Positions 14,510 to 27,774 of a stretch of 64,000 nt of DNA are shown piece after piece. Position 1 is the first letter of the stretch; each line of letters opens with the position of its first letter. The notes beneath the pieces were generated by a model. It was given only the letters and a program-made list of their open reading frames with translations. It was not told the origin of the DNA and did no database searches. The translations under genes were made by a program, and so were the position numbers. Source of the DNA: Dimorphilus gyrociliatus (taxonomy: Eukaryota; Annelida; Polychaeta; Dinophilidae); NCBI GenBank assembly GCA_904063045.1, contig CAJFCJ010000015.1, forward strand, positions 1 through 64,000, given 5' to 3'.

Positions 14510-16969
14510 TTAAACATTTCCAGAAGAGAAGAGACGATTATGTAGGGCTACTTTCGCTCCTCTAACGCTATTAACAAACTTTCTAGTAGTTTCTTCCATA
14601 ACGGAAAAATCAAGAAGATTATTAAATGAATTAAAGAATATATCTTGTACAGCTCTTAATCTTCTTTTTCTCTCATCTAATTTTTGTCTACGAAAGAAAG
14701 GATAAGATTTTTTAATTAGGCAATATACTTAAACTAATAAAAAATTCTTACCTATCTGATTCATTTACTGGCCTATGAATTGAATATTCTTCGCTCGAAA
14801 TCTCATTGAGAAATGAAAAAAGAAAGACTAGTACATTTTCCTTTTTAGATATTCTTTCGCATAGTTGATGCCTAATAATTGTAAATGGAATAAATAAGAA
14901 TATACTGTGTATACTTCTTCTCATTGATAAAACTTTCTTACCCGTGTAAAAACCAATCGTAAGCTAGAGTAAAGTAGGCCATTTCTGTATCAGATAAGGA
15001 TTCGTTTACTGCGCCATCAGCCCACAAGGACAATCGAATTAGAGAGATAAACAAAGGCGTTCGATCCCACCCAGATATGCAGTGGACCAGAAAGTTGCCA
15101 TTTTCTATTAATTTAATATAATTAGTTAGTTTGCCTCCTTAAATTACTTTCTTAATTAACACTTACCAAACTGCAGAAAATTTAATACTATTCGTAAATA
15201 ATTTTTTGTTAACTCAGCTAAATCCCAATTCTGTAAATAATAGAAATGTATTAATTCAATTTTATTAAAAAGTTCCTTCCCATCCTCAAATTTATCTTAA
15301 GGATAGAGGTAGCACAAAATTATATATAGTGTATATTACTTTATATCTCATAGATGGCGTATGCGTAAAGTAACAAAATGTTAAATTAATTTTTGTTCTT
15401 ACCCTTTCTGATTTCTCACCGTTCGCTTTTATCACACCTTTCATTAGATGTGAGGGATTCGACTGAGTTTCTTCTGGTAATTTCATACAAACATTGTAAT
15501 CCTTAAGAAGATTAATTAAGTCAAGATTAATTGTAAAAAATACCCTTTATTCCATTTAATTACTTACATTGTCCCATTGATATTTTAAATTATCTGGGTT
15601 ATATCCCCTCTCGCTCCAACAAGAGAAAAATTCGCATCCGGGGTACGGTAATTGAACAATTCTAAATCCAGAGTATTTTTCTCGACTAGCTGCCTTTTCA
15701 GATGATGCTACACTATTAAAATAATAAACTTTGAATTACAATATGTAAAAAGGAAAATGAGATCATTATGAGAAAATTAGTATCTTCTTGTATATACTTA
15801 CTACATTCCATATCTTAACAATCTCTCCTCAACCATTAAATCAAAAATATAATTTATTCCATATGTTTCTAAAACCTTAACGTCACGCGATCGTAATGCA
15901 TCAAGTATTGAGACCCTATCACCGTTCGATGGGGAAGTAAAATCAAGACCGTCTTCAGATTCGTCATGTGTTGATTCGCAATTATCTCTATTCAAATTTC
16001 CGGAGAAGACACCACTCCAAGAACTCATCTTTACCAATTTTTCAACTAAAATGTCAATAGGCAGATGTAGATAGAAGGATAGAAAGAAAGAATAAAAAAC
16101 ATATTTAATAAGCTATCTCTCATTTCTCTATATAGTATATAGTATTATTTATACTTACCAACATTTGTTAGACCTTTCTTCGTTTTCCTAGCCAAGACTT
16201 CTTTACCACTTGAAAGTGTTGCACTACGGAATATACACTAAAAAAGCCAAAACAAAGACAATATGAATATACAGTATATATGTACACCTATCCTAATATT
16301 CTCTTAATTTATTATATAGTAATACTATACTTTATTTTTATATATTATAGCTGGAACAACAAATCTTTCACGACTTCTGGCTAGTCTGGCTCTTTTTAAT
16401 TGGTTTGTCAACGCATTTAAATCAATTCTAAAAGGAAAAACAGTTAATTAGAAATTTTGATGTAATTCTTTACGTGATTTTTTTAATTACTCTTCATTTT
16501 CCAATAAACAAATAGGAATGTAGATTTCTGAAGGATAATGTCCACATAAGCAGCCATCTTTATTGTCAATAACCTATTGTTTAAAATCATAGTTTCTGTG
16601 TATATATGTATATAAATATAATATTTCTAAATATATTATGATAGTTAGACAGTATATAAATCCTGTCTCTCAAAGAATATTAATACATAAATATACCTGA
16701 ACACTTATATTTCGCTTTATCAGTTCCTTACACCGACTCAGATGACTGTTAACCTGTTAAATTAAATAGTATAATTGGTATACAGCTGATAGCAATAAGT
16801 AGAGTTCTATTGTTTTTTCTTTTATAAATAGATAGTTATCTTATTAACTGTTACTCACATGAGCATCATTAGAGGAAGCTTTATAATTTTGTTTCGTAAT
16901 TTCGAATAGAAGACTTTCGACTGAATTATCATAGATTAAATTAAGACCTTCTAAGTTACCCTCTGCCAT
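14510..16969 (-). CDS. MTMR14: Myotubularin-related protein 14 (PI3P/PI(3,5)P2 phosphatase)
   Basis: Homologue of MTMR14 (hJumpy), which removes the 3-phosphate from phosphoinositides and restrains autophagy. Twelve exons: 16859-16969, 16697-16753, 16491-16573, 16331-16427, 16159-16237, 15802-16045, 15568-15712, 15403-15501, 15167-15230, 14942-15104, 14752-14871, 14510-14687; frames join cleanly to 479 aa. Diagnostic segments are CGHYPSEIY, RERFVVPAI, IFDLMVEERLLRYGM, LPYPGCEFF and the CX5R phosphatase loop HCISGWDRTPLFISLIRLS. The C-terminal helix (QKLDERKRRLRAVQDIF) matches the human end region, while most of the human Ser-rich spacer is missing. The start codon lies 381 bp from the oppositely oriented UGGT start. 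Confidence 0.94.
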
Positions 16970-17350
16970 TTTCTCATTTAATATCTTAAGGTATTTACAA
17001 TACTTGAATTTATTTAAAAACATTAACTAAAAATGATGTACATATACATTTCTTTAATTCTGTCTGCTATTTAAAGAAACTTTTCGTATTCGTAATTGTT
17101 TCTTTTAGGCCTATATTAAAGAGCCACCATATAAAAGATAAACAAATATGGCGTATACATATCAACAAAAATCGAGAACCATCATTGAAAGACATAATGT
17201 TGATATATTTTTAATTGATTATAATTAATTTAGAAAGAAAAATAACTTGTTCTATAATATTCAAGTATTAATTTAGTGAATTATCAAAGAAATTCGAAAA
17301 CAAATAAGCTATACAACCAATCAGTGGCCGACAAATTTCGCCGCTGCAAA
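16970..17350. promoter_or_regulatory. Bidirectional promoter region between MTMR14 and UGGT
   Basis: 381 bp separate the two divergent start codons, so both promoters and 5' UTRs must lie here. The sequence is AT-rich. I cannot point to a TATA box or a specific factor site with confidence. Confidence 0.5.
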
Positions 17351-17965
17351 ATGGCGGCCTCCATGCATGTATACAAAATTTTTGTTATCTTGGTTAGTAA
17401 ACGCCTAATTTGATTTGTTTTAATTAAATTTGTTAACAAAAGGAAGTATAAATAATAATCAATCATTTCAGTAGCAAATAAGAAATCATTGCCTACGTCA
17501 AAACTTTTTAAAATTCTTATTTATTTTCAATAGATAATCTACTTTCATAATGTGGCCGATTGCAAACCGAAATATGTTAGCCTCCAATTGGATGCTTCAT
17601 GGTCAGATACACCCCTTATACTGGAAGCTAGGTACAGATTGCACTATTAATACATGTAGAACTTTATTACATTTTTCATTTTATATAGCGAATATATTGC
17701 GCAAGAAAGTAATGATTTATTCTGGTCATACGTTGAAGATATTGTAACAGAAAATGGAGACTACTGGGAAAGTTTACAGCATATTGATTTATACAATACA
17801 ATTGTTGAAAAAGTGGGAAAGTTATTGTCTCCTCTCAAGTTGAAGTTGTTTAAATTTTCCTTGTCTGTGAAAGCTCATTCACCAGCTGTAGAAATGCATA
17901 ATCAAGTATGATAAAGATTTATCTTAAAAATTTTCGAATTATTATTACTTATACACTAGATATAA

Positions 17966-17996
<31 letters not shown>

Positions 17997-20900
17997 TTTT
18001 TGTATAGATTGCGTACGAAAAGAAGCCGTCATCAACTTGCGAGAGTTTCGTAGATGTAAATAATATGATAACTTGCGACGAGTACGCCTTTAAAGCATTC
18101 CTCGAGAAAGCCGATCAACAAGATAGACATGTTTTGTTAAAATCAGATCACATATTTCCTGTTAATGAGAATGGAAAAATTGTTGTTATACTATACTCTC
18201 AACTATCTACAAATTCTTTTGCCAAATGGCATAAAGAACTTAAAAGTCTTGCTAATGCTGGAAAGATTGTGTACGTCTTAAGGCATTTTGTACATAATAA
18301 GTCTGAACAAAAGACTAGATTGTCGGGTTATGGTGTTGAACTTGCCATTAAAAGTACAGAGTATAAAGCTAAGGATGATAGTAAAGTTGAAACTGATGAA
18401 AATAAGGAATCAAGTGAAAATGAAATTGATGAAGTTGATGGATTCATATTTTCAACATTAAAAAAGCTTTATCCCAATGAAGAGGAATCATTATCGAAGT
18501 ATCGTAAACATTTAATCGACTCAAATAAGGAGTTGGCGCCCTTAAAAGTATGGCAATTACAGGACTTGAGTATTCAGGCTGGCCAAAAAGTAGCTAACGC
18601 AAGCGCTGACGAAGCATTGGATTTATTAAAAGATATATCTCAAAATTTTCCATCGTTAGCGAGGTCTTTAGCATCAACAACTGTAACCAAAGAATTTTTA
18701 AAAGAGATGAAAGATAATCAGCACGTTATTGAAAGTGAATTAAGAATGGGTGCAGGAGAATCTGCTCTATTTATTAATGGACTTCAAGCCGATTTGGACA
18801 TATCTGATGTATTCACCCTATTAGATACACTTAAAAGTGAAGCTAACGCTATCGAAGGATTAAATGGATTGGGATTTAAAGTATGTATATCACTTTTATT
18901 AAAGATATTCTGAATTACGTATTTAATGATAACATTCGAATAATATTCATTTCAGAAAAGTCAATTACTATCTCTTCTTAAGCTTGATTTCCAAGAATCT
19001 AATAAAATCGAATACGCTATAGATATCCGAGGGGATTGGTTTACATATATAAATAATTTGGAAAAGGATAGAAAATATAATAATTGGCCTAGATCAATTC
19101 ACGATCTATTACAGCCAACATTTCCAGGAATGTTAAGGCATATTGCTAAAAATATGTTTCATATGGTAGATAATTAATTCAGTTCTTTAAATATCGTACA
19201 CTCTAAAGATATGCATTTTTTTTAATTAATTAATTAAGGTGTTTATCATCAATCCTTCATCAGCCGAAGGTAAAGATTTATTAAAAATTCTTGAAGCTTT
19301 CTACGTTCATAACGCACCTGTAAGGTAAGGAATATACTTGAAGAATTAACTACAAAAGAAACCAATTCCATAAGTTATAGTTATGTTATTTCTTTATTAT
19401 TAGACTGGGTCTTCTTCTTACACCGGAAGATGAATTCGGTTATGCAATGTTACGTGCATTTAATTATATTAATGCAAAGAAAAATGGAGTAAAAGCAGTG
19501 TCTTTTCTAACTGATGTAATTATTCTTATTATATCTCTTATAATGATATATAAATAATAATTCTTTTCATTAATTCGTTAAGATTTACGAAAGACTTGGA
19601 AACAATAAATTTGAGAAACAAGTTGTCACTTCAGAATTTAACTTACAATATCCAGAAGCAGACGATAAAGAACTTTTCTATAGTGAAACTGAATATAGTA
19701 AAAATGAAGATGTCTGTATAACAAATTTTCTTTCTCCCTTAATATCTTTATTATTAAATTTATTAATATATTTAATAGAAAGGAAAAGAATTTTTAAAAC
19801 GTACCGGATTGAATGTTTCACCTCAAGTTTTGATTAATGGAGTGCCTTTACGTAAAGAACAACTATCTGGCGAAGCCTTCGAAGAAGCTGCCGTAACTGG
19901 AATTCTTCGAATGACGAATGAATTACAAAAGAAAGTTTACGATGTTTGTTTTCTTAATTTTATAAATATCTTTTTAAATTAGATTAAGTTTCCATTTTCA
20001 TTATTTCATTCTTTGTTTATTTTTGATAGGGTAAAATTAATGATCAAAGTAATTTAATGGATTATTGGATGGAGAAGAAGAATGTTATGCCACGTTTAAA
20101 TAATCGTATATTATCGAATGATGCTAAAATGCTCTCTTTCTCTGTAGACTCTAGTAAAGAGTTTTTAGACGATTCAAGTATATTTAAAGGTCTACCAGCA
20201 AACCAAATGAGTAGTGCTGTTGCCGATAATGCCGGCTATATTTCAAAATCGGCTGGACTTCGAGCTGTAAATCTCTGGGTGGTTACCGATGTTGAAACGG
20301 AAGAAGGAAGAGCATTGCTATATGACGGAATTAAACAACTGAAACATTCCAATACAGCAAGATTAACAGTTATATTTAATCCGTCGAATTTTGATAATTT
20401 AAAAATAACTAAAATTATCTATACGGCTTTAAAATCAAATGAAGATATTTCCCAAAAGAAAAATTTCATAACTAAATTCGTAAAAGAAGAGAATGTTGCC
20501 GATATTTATAGTGGAAAGAAGAGTTGGAAAGATTTCTCCGTTCATAATATGAATGTTGAAAATTTCGAACAAAATTTGAATAATTTTAATATTGAAAACA
20601 TTAAATCGTTGAAAATATTTGCCGAAAGAGTTGTTGGATGTAATAATAAATTAAAAATGGCTATTCTAGCTAATGGAAAGATAATTGGTCCATTCGAAAA
20701 TCGTGATGAATTTACTTTTGAAGATTATGGTCTCTTGGATAAATTTAGTTATAATAGAGGTGGAGAGATTGTAAGTAGAAAGTTAAAAGTAATCATGAAT
20801 GGTCAAGATGACAGTGTGTAAGTTGTACATTAACATATAATATATGAATAATATAATTAATATATTTGAAAAAATTCATTTTAGGATTAGCGATAAAGTC

Positions 20901-23487
20901 TTAAGAGTGCTAAGTCTTTTATCATCATTGCCGTCAACAGAAGCGAGAAAAGATATTAAATTCGTATCTGAGAAATACTCTGTTCTCAATTTTGAGGCAA
21001 ATTCAAATGGGCCAGCTTTTGAAATATTAGCAATATTAGATCCAACATCAAAGGCTGCTCAAAAATATACACCACTTATAAATGTTCTTAGTAAAGTGAC
21101 GAATGTTAATTTGAAAGTTTTTCTCAATTGCCGTGAAAAACTATCAGAAATGCCTTTAAAAAGGTAAATAATATTAGAATTTATTAATTTCTTCAATGAT
21201 TAATTAGGTGTCTTTTTTTAAAATCTTTTCTTTTTTTTATAGCTACTATCGTTATGTCCTAGAACCGGAATTAGCCAATACTAAACCAATGGCAAAGTTT
21301 GTTGATTTACCTCAAAAAGCCTTACTAACTCTTGGTGTTGATGCTCCGGAGAGTTGGCTCGTAGAAGCCGTTAGAAGTCCATATGATTTAGATAATCTTA
21401 TCTTAGACGAAGTTTCTAAAGGAGTTCACGCCGATTTTGAATTGGAATACCTTCTAGTCGAAGGACATTGCCATGACGTTACAACTGGTCAACCTCCAAG
21501 AGGATTACAGTTTATCTTGAAGAGCGATCTTTCAAAGCCTCTGCAAGATACAATTGTTATGGCAAACTTGGGTTATTTCCAATTGAAAGCTCGTCCAGGC
21601 GCATGGAATATTCAACTTAGATCAGGACGTTCAGCTGATATTTACGAAGTAGTAAGCCACGAGTATACAGATTCGCCATCAAACAGTCCAAAAGTTGTAG
21701 CTGTGGTTGATAGTCTTAAAAGTAAAATCATCAGGATAAAGGTTATTTACTTATGGAATTATTAATACTGTACTTTAAATATATAAACGTATACTATTCT
21801 TAATTAGGTTGGCAAGAAAAAGGGTAAAGAAAAGGAAGATTTGTTAGGTGGTGACGAAGAAGAACCTGGAAGTTTATGGAGTTCCATATCAAGGTAATAA
21901 AGACATTTAGATTAGATATGACGCTTGATGCTTCTAAATTATTATTTAACATTATTAATTACATTCTTATTTGATAACGTAGGTATATATTATTATTATT
22001 ATTACGTTTATTTCCAGTGATGATTCATTTGATACAAAATATACAAAGTTATTACAAACTAAAATAGATGACGTTGAGGTTGATGATAATGATGAATTTG
22101 ATGAGTTTAGTGACGGTTATAACGATAGATCATTAAAAAGGTTTTAAAAAAATATATAAATAAATAACACATTAAAAATTCTAAATCCAAACATTTAAAC
22201 AAACAAACAAACATATAAACACAGAAAAAATGTTTGAACAAGTTGTATTCAATGTTGTTTTTATGCATAATGTAAATTTTTTTGTTTGTTTCAACATATT
22301 TGCTATAATTGTCTTCTATTTATTCAATTTATCTTATATCGCTCTAAACAAGTTTGCACATTCTTATCTAATATTTTTTTCGTTTTTTTTTTTTATAGTA
22401 AATTTACGGGATCTAAAGGAACTTCTTCCGATTCGAACAATTCGGACGAAGAGAAGGACGATAAGTTGAATATCTTCTCGCTGGCTTCCGGTCATCTTTA
22501 TGAGAGATTTTTGAGAATTATGATCGTATCTGTAATGAAACATACAAAGTCTAAGGTTAAATTTTGGTTTTTGAAGAATTATCTATCTCCATCCGTTAAG
22601 GTATTATAATATTTGAATTAGTTAATTAAATAGTAAATAATATGATTTTTTTTTAAAAAAACAAACAAAAAATTAGGAATTTATTCCCCACATGGCCGAA
22701 AAATATGGTTTTGAATTTGAACTTGTTCAATATAAATGGCCTAGATGGCTGCACCAACAAACTGAAAAGCAACGAATTATTTGGGGTTATAAAATTCTCT
22801 TCCTTGATGTCTTATTCCCTCTAAACGTTGAAAAATTTATATTTGTTGATGCTGATCAAATAGTTAGGGCTGATTTACAAGAGTTAGCAGATTTAGATTT
22901 GGAAGGTGCTCCCTATGGTTATACGCCGTTTTGTGATAGTAGGAGGGAGATGGATGGCTTTAGGTTTTGGAATAGTGGGTATTGGAAAAGTCATCTTGGT
23001 CACAGAAAATATCACATTAGCGCCTTATATGTTGTTGATTTGAAAAAATTCCGTAAAATTGCTGCCGGAGACCGCTTAAGAGGTCAATATCAAGGTCTCA
23101 GTCAAGATCCTAATAGTTTATCTAATTTGGATCAAGATCTTCCAAATAACATGATTCATCAAGTTCAAATTAAAACATTACCCCAAGAGTGGCTTTGGTG
23201 TGAGACATGGTGTAGTACTGAATCACTCGCAAACGCAAAAACAATTGATTTGGTATAGTTTCATTTTATTACCAGTTTTCTTTAATTTATCCTTAATTTT
23301 AATTTACAATTTTTTACAATAGTGTAATAATCCACAAACAAAAGAACCTAAGTTAACTGCAGCCGTAAGAATTGTCAAAGAATGGAAAGACTACGATGAA
23401 GAAGTTAAAACTTTATGGGATGATTTCCATAGTAAACGACCTTCAACATCCTTTTCAAAAACCAAAGGTGGTAAAGATGAATTATAG
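17351..23487 (+). CDS. UGGT1: UDP-glucose:glycoprotein glucosyltransferase (UGGT)
   Basis: ER folding sensor that re-glucosylates misfolded N-glycoproteins for another calnexin/calreticulin cycle. Seventeen exons: 17351-17392, 17534-17631, 17689-17905, 18008-18880, 18956-19165, 19239-19324, 19404-19515, 19583-19711, 19779-19943, 20030-20817, 20885-21163, 21243-21741, 21808-21893, 22018-22140, 22399-22600, 22677-23252, 23323-23487. All phases fit and give 1549 aa (human UGGT1 1555). The first two exons form a signal peptide ([14 protein letters not shown]). The thioredoxin-like folding-sensor half includes [20 protein letters not shown] and [12 protein letters not shown]. The C-terminal GT24 domain has FVDADQIVR (DxD), [20 protein letters not shown] and [12 protein letters not shown]. 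The protein ends in KDEL, an ER-retrieval signal. The neighbouring promoter is shared with MTMR14. Identity is secure. Confidence 0.97.
22018..22140 (+). other. UGGT1: Acidic in-phase exon of UGGT, possible cassette
   Basis: This 123-nt exon (3n) has identical phase at both ends, so it can be skipped without a frameshift. It encodes about 41 residues rich in Asp/Glu (for example [17 protein letters not shown]) inserted in the linker just before the catalytic GT24 domain. Human UGGT has only a short acidic linker here. Confidence 0.6.
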
Positions 23488-24008
23488 AAATGTTAAAGAG
23501 ATATTTGAAAGGAAAGAAGAAGATGAGTTTATATGTAATTTAATACCAATTAGGTACATTCTTTTTTTTGCTATTTTACATTCAGTTTCTTATAATGTCT
23601 ATTAACTGTTTTGGCTTCATCTGGCTCAAATATTTGTTAAGAACTGAATGTTTACTTGTTTAATAAACGTTCGAATTTTTAAAAATTATAGGTGGAGTTG
23701 CCATCGTATACCTTTTTCTTATATACAATATCTATTTATTTATTATACACTTTAACATTAGCAACAAGAAAGGGTTCTAACATTTTTAATATAAAAACAA
23801 TACATGATGTAAATTGTCAAAGAATCGAAAAATCGTTGAATTCTTTATATTGTACTTTAATTCGCAGAATACTATATATTCCAAAAGAATTGAGTACTTT
23901 TATCGAATAGTACTTTTATCGAATAGTCCTTAGAGTGGTTCGAATTCTCAGTCGATTTATAATCCAGAAAAATGCATACGGAGTAACAATTGTAACTAAA
24001 CAGTTAAC
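23488..24008. other. Intergenic, UGGT 3' UTR and RPGR promoter
   Basis: 521 bp between the UGGT stop and the RPGR start. A small open frame starting at 23477 overlaps the UGGT stop, but its product is unrecognised and I do not call it a gene. Confidence 0.5.
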
Positions 24009-27000
24009 ATGGCGGACGACGACGCTGACATTCCTGGTAACAGATGATTTAATTGACAATAATGTTGATCTTTGTTGAATCTATTTGATAGTTTTTGTAA
24101 ATTAGCTGATTCAATAGAGAAAACATATAAAATCAATTAATTTTTGTCTTCTTTTCAATAAATCACGTTTTGGCGCGCTTTCTGGACATGAGATAGCATG
24201 ATTTTATTGCGGTTGTCATCTTGCAGATGCTGGAGCCGTATTTACCTTCGGAAAAACTAAATTCAACGACAACATACCTGGACAGTTTTGGATAAGAAAT
24301 GACAAAGTTGTTCAAGTAGCATGTGGGGATGAACACACCGCTTTGGTAGCCGGTAAGAAGAAAAATTCCAAAGATCATTTAATATATTAGCCAGTTTGAC
24401 TTTGTTTTTCAACAGAAAGTGGTCGGCTATTTACATTCGGATCCAATTCCTGCGGGCAATTAGGTTTAAAACAAGATAAAGTTGAAAAGCCGACACCCGT
24501 TAAAGGTAACTAACAAGTGTCCAATATTCCTTTTATCATTAAGAAAAGCAAGTACAAATTTCTCTGTGTTACTTAAAGATGTAGACTTAGTTTTAACAAT
24601 AATAATAAGTTGTCAATAGAGAGACTACGAACTTGATTATCATTCATTTTGTATAAATAGCGAAAAGGAAATAAGATTATGAATAAATTAAATGACGGTA
24701 CTTTATATCTATATATGTATATAAAAGTAGAAAGTTAATGCTTACAAATATACTAATATATACTTTTATAGATATCTATATGCTCTTTTTAGGTCAAAAA
24801 TAGAAAAACTTGTACATTTTACTTCATTGTGCTTTATAAAGAGATTATTTGATTAGTATAGTCTCTATTTCTCTAAAGCGCTTGAATATACTGTATATAG
24901 GGTGTGATTATTTCGCAATACGGCCTATTTATATTATATAAATAAATTTATATGCTATGCAGGATTATATATAAAAACAAAGAGAATAATTAAATATTAA
25001 TGAGTTTTCTTTTCTTCTCTTAATTAATTATAAAATTTAATTAAAAGATAGAGAGAGAGAGAGAGCTTCTTTTTCTCTTTTTGTAATTTTAAAACGATAA
25101 CTAAATACATTATTGATCTCTATTATCATTCTTAATTTGATACAAAACTTATTTATTTATTACCTCTATCAATATCATTGTGTGTTTTTTTGTAAGATAA
25201 ATAGAGAAGATCATTACACTAGAATGCCACCTAAAGTTAATATATACCATAATTCAATTTCTATAATAATAGATCAATAAACTATATAGAATCTTTTTGC
25301 AACAAGGGAATAACTATAACAAACGATTATCTATTGTTTTTTCTCAGTCTTCCATTCCTTTTTATAAACAGCTTTAAAACGAGAAAAAGTAACGCTAGTT
25401 GCTTGCGGATTTAATCATACAATAGTTGGTACGATGTCTGGACGGATATATGGTTTAGGTAGCAATAACGAATGTCAAATAGCTCAAGACGGTGAAACTA
25501 TAACAGACTCAAAGAAGCCTGTGCACATAAAAAATCTACCTGAGACTGAATACAAGCAAATTTCTGTTGGAACGCATCACTCAGCAGTATTGACAGCTGA
25601 TGGAGATTTGTTTCTATGGGGTAGCAGTAGCGAAGGTCAGAAAAGAAATTAATATGAAATATGATAGTATAGTAATTTTTTTATTACGCCATACGTTCTT
25701 TTTAACTTCTAGGTCAATTGGGTGAAGACACCGAAAATATAATCGAACCAAAATTGTTTGTTCTTCCCACTAAAGAAGCGATTAAACAAGTGTCGTGTGG
25801 GAGTTATTTTACATTGGTTCTCACGAAATCTGGAAAATTATACGCTTTTGGAGAGAACGATTCATATCAACTAGGTCTAGGAGACGATAATAATCGAACG
25901 GAGCCGACATTAGTCCAAATTAAGGAACCTCTTCAAAATATTGCTTGTGGAGGTAATCACGCCCTTGCTTTAACTTCTTCCGGTGAAGTATACTCTTGGG
26001 GAGATGGCAGGTATGGCCAATTAGGTCTTGGTACTAGAATTAAAGATAACTATTGCCCTGAACCAACGAAAATCGAAGGTAATTCTAAAGTCTTTATTAT
26101 TCATCACTTAAGTACGCGAAAACAATAAACTAGAGATCAATAACATGAACATAAATTTACAGCGGGAGTGTCTGGTTCAAACGGTACACTCTAATAATTC
26201 AATCAATTTTTATTTATTCTTCATATAGTGTCACCAAATCGATTCTTTTAATAATTTCATTTCACTTTTAGGTATTGGAAAAATTGATCAAATCTATTGC
26301 GGTCACTCTCACTCTGCTCTATTAACTAAGAAAGGAGTTCTTATGACTTTTGGCGATGGTAGACACGGTAAATTGGGGCACGGAGAAGATCGTTTTGTAA
26401 ACGAATTTCATCCTGTTGTTGTTGAAAGATTTCGCAATATTCGAGTTGAAGGAGCTTCTTGTGGCGGATGTCATACAATTGTTCTTGGTATATAATTTGG
26501 GGATTAACTATTCTATCACTAAGATAACTATAAGAATACTTAATTTCTCTCGAACAGGAAGTCGAAAAGAAGAAAATGAAAGTTCAGAAGAAGAGCAACA
26601 ACATACAGTTAGAAATTCTTTAGATTCTTATAGAGAAAATTTAGACTTAAGTGCAAGTTTTACCGCAAGAAAGCGGAGACAAGACAACTTGAGTTCCAGT
26701 ATAAATAATAAAACATTACCCACCCTAAATAATTCCATGAAGCCCAGTCCAAGGTTTGAACATAGTCAAGGACATCCTACGAGAATTGAACCTATGCGAA
26801 GAAATGGAGTAAAAGCTGCACCACTTTTAAGGAATGACATGGATTCAATTCATGGAAGGAAGGAGAGAATGATAGAGAAAAGCGATAGTGACGAAGAGAG
26901 AAGTAAGATCAAACCAGTAAGTAAATTCGTTCTGTTTCATTTCCAATTTTCTTTCATCTTTCTAATAGAAAAAGATTTAGAATAAGAAAAAACTAATAAT

Positions 27001-27741
27001 AAAGAGGGTTTTTCTAAGTGATTTTCTTATTGTGACAAACTCACAAAAATATTATCTTCACTTTTGTATAAATGCCAAAAACTATAGAAAGAGGAGCAAA
27101 TAGATGAGGAAACAGAGCAAAAAATTGACTCTGATAAAGACGAAATTGAAGATTATGATAAAAGGGATAAGGATAATAGAGAACCTAAAGCCGAAGGTGA
27201 CTCAAAAGAAGATAGCTCTGATTATGGAGCAAACGTTAGAAAAACTAAGAAATTCGATAGAAAAAAGATAGCAAAAAAATCTAGAAAGGATACAAAAACA
27301 AGCAAGAAAAGTGACGAGGATGAAGAAGAGTGCGAAAAGGAAGAAAGAGAAAAGGAAAAAGATGAGAGTTCAAATGAAAATGAGGATGATATAGACAGAA
27401 ATAAATTAAAAGAAAAAGTAGATGTGAGTTAAAGGATTTGCAGTTGCGTGAAGATCAAACACACTCCTTTTCTATCGAATTTTTTCCCTTTCTACATTTA
27501 GCATTTGAACATCTAATAGAGTCCTTTTATTATCACATTTTTGCAAATATACCTATAATATCCATTTATTTTCAGAATTTTAAAACATATCTTAATCTAT
27601 CTTTGCTGCAAAAATATTAACACTGTGTATTTTCTCTGCTAATTTTCCAAAAAGCTTGACATAGAATGCTAATATTTTTTATTTATTTTGTAATGAAATG
27701 AATAATGAATATTCATTAATTATACACTATATAAACAAATA

Positions 27742-27774
<33 letters not shown>

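Noticed and set aside
23477-23760. A second reading frame overlapping the UGGT stop (ATG inside the KDEL codons), with a possible intron 23555-23690.
   Set aside because: The product is short and unrecognised and would need re-initiation. UGGT already has a complete, family-typical end. Kept only as 3' UTR.
23930-23950. GGTTCGAATTC as a tRNA B-box.
   Set aside because: No A-box or acceptor stem upstream; the surrounding sequence does not fold as a tRNA.
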